DNA of 8,481 bases from Methylobacteriaceae bacterium (GTDB taxonomy: Bacteria; Pseudomonadota; Alphaproteobacteria; Rhizobiales; Beijerinckiaceae). The stretch spans positions 1-8,481 of the forward strand of contig JAISTL010000247.1 of NCBI GenBank assembly GCA_031272615.1, written 5' to 3'. Of the stretch, positions 5,655 through 8,481 are shown piece by piece. The position numbers were made by a program, and so were the translations under genes. The notes under the pieces are model-generated. The model saw nothing but the letters and a program-made list of their open reading frames with translations. It was not told the DNA's origin and made no database searches. How positions within the stretch are numbered: the stretch's first letter is position 1; each line of letters starts with the position of its first letter.

Positions 5655-6947
5655 TTATCTGCCTCCCATGGTCGGCATCAGCAGGTCAGGCAGGAATGTC
5701 GATAGAATTGGCACGAACGCCAGAATGAGCATGCCGAAAATCAGCATGGTCAGGAACGGGATAATCTGTCGTGACAACGCGCCCAGCGACACCCCCGAAA
5801 TCCCGGCGGTGGCGAAGAGCGAAATGCCGACAGGGGGTGTTGCCATGCCGATGGCCAGGGAGATCACCGTGACAACGCCGAACTGCACCAGGTCGATGCC
5901 CACCTGAGCCGCGATGGGCGCGAAAATGGGAACCACCAGCAGGATGATGGCGCCGGTTTCCATGAAGCAGCCGAGAGCCAGGTAGCAGACAAGCATCAGA
6001 AGATAGAGAACGCTCTGGTTGGTGGTAATCGACAGCATCGCGGTGGAGGCGTTCTGCGGTACCTGCATGATGGTCATCAGCCAGCCGAAGGGGTTGGCTG
6101 CGGAAATGAGCACCATGATCATCGCCGAACTCAAGGATGCCTTGTAAAAGACGGGGACGAGGTCCTTCAGTTCCAGTTCCCGGTAGATGAAGAAACTGAC
6201 CAGCAGCCCGTACACGACGGCAATGGCGGCGGATTCGGTTGGCGTGAAGGCGCCGGTCATGATGCCGCCGAGAATGATGACGGGCATCATCAGCCCCCAG
6301 AAGGCGTCGGCGAAGGTGACCCACACTTCCTTCCAGCTGCGCATGACTTCACGGGGAATGCCGAGTCGCTTGGTGAGAACGTAATTGGTGATAATCAGCA
6401 GCAGGGAGAGGAAGCAGCCGGGAATGATGCCGCCGATCAGCAGTTTGCCGACCGAAACGTTGGCGACCACGCCGAAAATCACCATGGTGATGCTCGGCGG
6501 AATAATCACACCGAGGCACGCGGCCGATGCCACCACCGCCGAGGCATAGGGTTTGCTGTAGCCGCGCTGTTCCATTTCCGGGATGGTCAGGCTGCCGACG
6601 GCAGCCGCGGTTGCCGGAGTGGAGCCGGAAATGGCGGCAAAGAACGTGCAGGCCAGAATTGACACCGAAGCCAAACCACCGGAGACATGGCCGACCAGCG
6701 ACGTGGCCAGCTTGACGATGCGCTTGGAAACACCGCCGCGCTCCATGATGGTTCCGGCGAGCATGAAGAACGGAATGGCCATCAACGGAAAGGAATCGGC
6801 GCCGTTGATCATGCGCTGCGGCACCACAATCGGGGGCATGGCGGGAGACGCGATCACGCAGGCCATGGCGGCCACCGCCAGGGCGAACCCGATGGGAACA
6901 TTGATGACAAAACAAAACAGCAGAGATACGACAAGGGCGGTTAACAT
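5655..6947 (-). CDS. dctM: TRAP transporter large permease subunit DctM
   Basis: The large, transport-catalysing membrane subunit of a tripartite ATP-independent periplasmic transporter, in the ion-transporter superfamily. With DctQ it uses an ion gradient (usually Na+) to import the solute delivered by DctP. At 430 aa it has the normal family length, with hydrophobic segments from the first residues to the C-terminus, consistent with about a dozen membrane spans and re-entrant loops. Family blocks visible are SFPLMAIPFFMLAGTIMERG near residues 51-70, ISGSTPATAAAVGSLTIPEM, LGVIIPPSITM, GAFTPTESAAIAVVYG in the second half, and IGMATPPVGISLF near the C-terminus. The ATG at 6947 overlaps the TAA of dctQ by 7 bases, with GGAG ten bases upstream inside dctQ, so translation is probably coupled. 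A terminator lies 51 bases downstream. The gene is intact. Substrate cannot be told from this subunit. Confidence 0.95.
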   Translation of the reverse strand: MLTALVVSLLFCFVINVPIGFALAVAAMACVIASPAMPPIVVPQRMINGADSFPLMAIPFFMLAGTIMERGGVSKRIVKLATSLVGHVSGGLASVSILACTFFAAISGSTPATAAAVGSLTIPEMEQRGYSKPYASAVVASAACLGVIIPPSITMVIFGVVANVSVGKLLIGGIIPGCFLSLLLIITNYVLTKRLGIPREVMRSWKEVWVTFADAFWGLMMPVIILGGIMTGAFTPTESAAIAVVYGLLVSFFIYRELELKDLVPVFYKASLSSAMIMVLISAANPFGWLMTIMQVPQNASTAMLSITTNQSVLYLLMLVCYLALGCFMETGAIILLVVPIFAPIAAQVGIDLVQFGVVTVISLAIGMATPPVGISLFATAGISGVSLGALSRQIIPFLTMLIFGMLILAFVPILSTFLPDLLMPTMGGR

Positions 6948-7453
6948 GATGTGATATCTCCGTCGGTTGACGCTTCAACTTTGCCGCCGCGGATGAGCTT
7001 GAAGAGATCGTTCGAGCTGAACAGCACCATGAGGATGCCCATGGCCGGCGCCGCGGCGTAGACAATCCCCATCGGAACCCCGACGGCCGGCGACAACTGC
7101 GAATAGGTGACGCCCACGACCTTCGACCCGTAATAAATCAGGAAGCAGCCGAGGCAGAAAATGATGATTTGAACAATGAACTGCGTGATACGCTTCACTG
7201 CCGCCGGCAGTTGATTGACCGCGGCGTCGATGCCGATGTGGACGTGCTCATAAACACCCATGCCGCCGGCAACGAAACTAGACCAGATGAACAGATAGCG
7301 CGCGATCTCCTCGGTCCAGTCGGGCGCCATATTGAAGCAGTACCGCATGACGATTTGATAAAAAATCAAAGCGGTCATCAGCATCAACAGCGACGCGACG
7401 AATACCTTCATGATAAGATACGCAACAGCAAAAGGCTTGGGTTTATCCGGCAT
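6941..7453 (-). CDS. dctQ: TRAP transporter small permease subunit DctQ
   Basis: The small membrane subunit that pairs with DctM and helps receive substrate from DctP. It is 170 aa with four predicted membrane helices: VFVASLLMLMTALIFYQIVM, the segment after DWTEEIARYLFIWSSFVAGG, ITQFIVQIIIFCLGCFLIYY, and IVYAAAPAMGILMVLF. The block WTEEIARYLFIW with a following G and an HVHIGID turn is typical of DctQ. The start is ATG 7453, supported by AAGGA (7461-7465) seven bases upstream; a TTG at 7471 extends the frame but would absorb that site. It lies 102 bases downstream of dctP across a strong hairpin, and its stop overlaps the dctM ATG (minus-strand ATGTTAA). The protein is full length, with no missing family features noticed. 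Confidence 0.93.
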   Translation of the reverse strand: MPDKPKPFAVAYLIMKVFVASLLMLMTALIFYQIVMRYCFNMAPDWTEEIARYLFIWSSFVAGGMGVYEHVHIGIDAAVNQLPAAVKRITQFIVQIIIFCLGCFLIYYGSKVVGVTYSQLSPAVGVPMGIVYAAAPAMGILMVLFSSNDLFKLIRGGKVEASTDGDITSC

Positions 7454-7460
7454 AAGACAA

Positions 7461-7465
7461 TCCTT
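7461..7465 (-). promoter_or_regulatory. Shine-Dalgarno that sets the dctQ start
   Basis: AAGGA on the minus strand, seven bases before ATG 7453. It argues against the in-frame TTG at 7471. Confidence 0.6.
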
Positions 7466-7502
7466 GTCCAAGCTGAAAAATGAAATAAACTACGATACGT
7501 TC

Positions 7503-7550
7503 AAAAACCGCCCGGGAAACGAATTCCCGGGCGGCGCCGCCCGAAGGCGG
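7503..7550 (-). terminator. Tandem hairpin with U-tract between dctP and dctQ (attenuator or mRNA stabiliser)
   Basis: Read on the minus strand, the dctP stop is followed within 6 bases by CCGCC-TTCG-GGCGG (7550-7537), a short stem capped by the very stable UUCG tetraloop closed by C-G. After two bases comes a perfect 11-bp stem: CCGCCCGGGAA (7534-7524), a 5-base loop, and TTCCCGGGCGG (7518-7508). TTTTT (7507-7503) follows. This has all parts of an intrinsic terminator but sits inside the operon, upstream of dctQ. In operons with a binding protein first, such structures usually let a stable short transcript of the binding protein accumulate above the membrane subunits. That role is inferred here. 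Confidence 0.85.
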
Positions 7551-7555
7551 AACAA

Positions 7556-8481
7556 TTACTTGGTATCAACAATCTGCTGAACCACCTTCTTGCCTTCTTC
7601 CTCGGAGCCGAAGATCTTGGCGTAGAACAGCGGATACACCTTTTCCTGGGAGACGGCGATGAACGGGCCCTTCTCGATGTCGGAGTTGATTTCCATGCCC
7701 TTGTCCTTCAGGACGGACATCATCTCTTCTTCGTATTTCACCAGTTCGGCGCGCTGAATGTCGCAGGCTTCCTTGGATGCCTCGGCGATGACTTTCTGAT
7801 ACTCGGGCTTCAGCGACTGATAGAAGGCCTCGTTGATCAGATACTGCCGCGGATAATAGAAGTGTCCGCTGAGCGTCAGGTACTTCTGCACCTCATAGAA
7901 ACGCTGGCTGAAGATGAGGTTCAGCGGGTTTTCCTGCCCGTCGACCACACCCTGTTGCAGCGCGGTGTAGAGTTCCGTGAAGGACATCGGCACGGCCGAT
8001 GCGCCGAACGCCTTGATGGTGTTGATCATCACTTCGGATTCCATGACGCGGATCTTGAGATCCTTCATGTCGTCCATGGTTTTGATCGGGCGCTTGCTGT
8101 TGGTGAAATAGCGGAAGCCGCCGTCGTTATAGGCGAGGTGGCGGATGCCCTTCGCCAGGAACTTCTCCTGGAAAGCCTTGCCGATGGGGCCATCCAGCAC
8201 CTTGTGGGCGTGTTCGATGTCACGGAAGATGAACGGCAGATCCCACACCATGGCTTCGGGAACGAACCGGCCCATCGGGCCGTTTTCCACGTCGCCCATC
8301 TCGATGGTACCCATCTGGACGCCTTCGGTGATGGTCCGCGCGTCGCCGAGCTGGGCGGCGGGATAAATCTGCACCTCGACGGCGCCGCTGGTGCGCTCTT
8401 CCACCATCTTCTTGAAGGCCGTCACGGCGACATTCTGCGGATCTTCCGGAATGGTGTTGCCGTTATGGGCGAGCTTGATGG
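7556..8481 (-). CDS. dctP: TRAP transporter periplasmic solute-binding protein DctP (5' end outside window)
   Basis: The extracytoplasmic receptor of the TRAP system, which binds solute and delivers it to DctQM. The frame is open to the right edge; 308 residues are visible, beginning IKLAHNGNTIPEDPQNVAVT, which is the usual start of the mature domain. The signal peptide and start codon therefore lie outside. The GTG at 8425 is internal. Family features are YPAAQLGDARTITEGVQMGTIEM; KDLKIRVMES, whose Arg (codon 8048-8050) is at the place of the conserved Arg that salt-bridges a substrate carboxylate; and LYTALQQGVVDGQENP. The stop is TAA 7556-7558. Substrate is likely an organic acid; the exact compound cannot be read from the sequence. 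The operon promoter is upstream of the window. Confidence 0.95.
   Translation of the reverse strand, partial: IKLAHNGNTIPEDPQNVAVTAFKKMVEERTSGAVEVQIYPAAQLGDARTITEGVQMGTIEMGDVENGPMGRFVPEAMVWDLPFIFRDIEHAHKVLDGPIGKAFQEKFLAKGIRHLAYNDGGFRYFTNSKRPIKTMDDMKDLKIRVMESEVMINTIKAFGASAVPMSFTELYTALQQGVVDGQENPLNLIFSQRFYEVQKYLTLSGHFYYPRQYLINEAFYQSLKPEYQKVIAEASKEACDIQRAELVKYEEEMMSVLKDKGMEINSDIEKGPFIAVSQEKVYPLFYAKIFGSEEEGKKVVQQIVDTK

Noticed and set aside
6349..7065. 238-codon open frame on the same strand as dctM and dctQ
   Set aside because: It spans the dctQ-dctM junction in another frame and is rich in His/Arg/Cys, a frame-shifted copy of GC-rich coding sequence. Both dctQ and dctM are intact in their own frames.

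Overview
The window reads as a chromosomal segment of a GC-rich alphaproteobacterium. Four things point there: a DivK-type single-domain response regulator, a DUF3572 protein next to a DinB with an N-terminal cysteine-pair extension, a 55-residue cysteine-free L33, and an RNase R gene close to rpmG. These genes are often found together in alphaproteobacteria. The genus cannot be named from the sequence alone.

Layout. Positions 1-377 hold the 3' end of an unrecognised Pro/Ala/Asn-rich protein, followed by a rho-independent terminator. A candidate promoter then precedes rnr (about 555-2921, RNase R). A 164-base gap leads to rpmG (3086-3253, ribosomal protein L33), which ends in a strong terminator. 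divK (minus strand, 3367-3732) converges on rpmG and diverges, across an AT-rich control region, from a two-gene unit: a DUF3572 gene (4004-4279) and dinB (4287-5558, DNA polymerase IV). Two oppositely oriented terminators are interleaved at 5566-5642 and close the convergent dinB/dctM boundary. The rest is a minus-strand tripartite TRAP transporter operon, dctP (5' end beyond the right edge) -> dctQ -> dctM. dctQ and dctM overlap by 7 bases. A tandem hairpin with a U-tract lies between dctP and dctQ.

Function. The left two thirds is housekeeping: RNA turnover (RNase R), translation (L33), cell-cycle phosphorelay (DivK) and translesion synthesis (DinB). The right third is uptake. DctP captures an organic acid, probably a carboxylate, in the periplasm, and the DctQ/DctM membrane pair imports it with an ion gradient. 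No insertion sequence, CRISPR array, tRNA, rRNA or defence gene is visible, and I do not see a new multi-gene system. The points most worth a second look are the dctP-dctQ double hairpin, the interleaved terminators, the absence of pleD beside an inverted divK, and the Zn-ribbon-like start of DinB.
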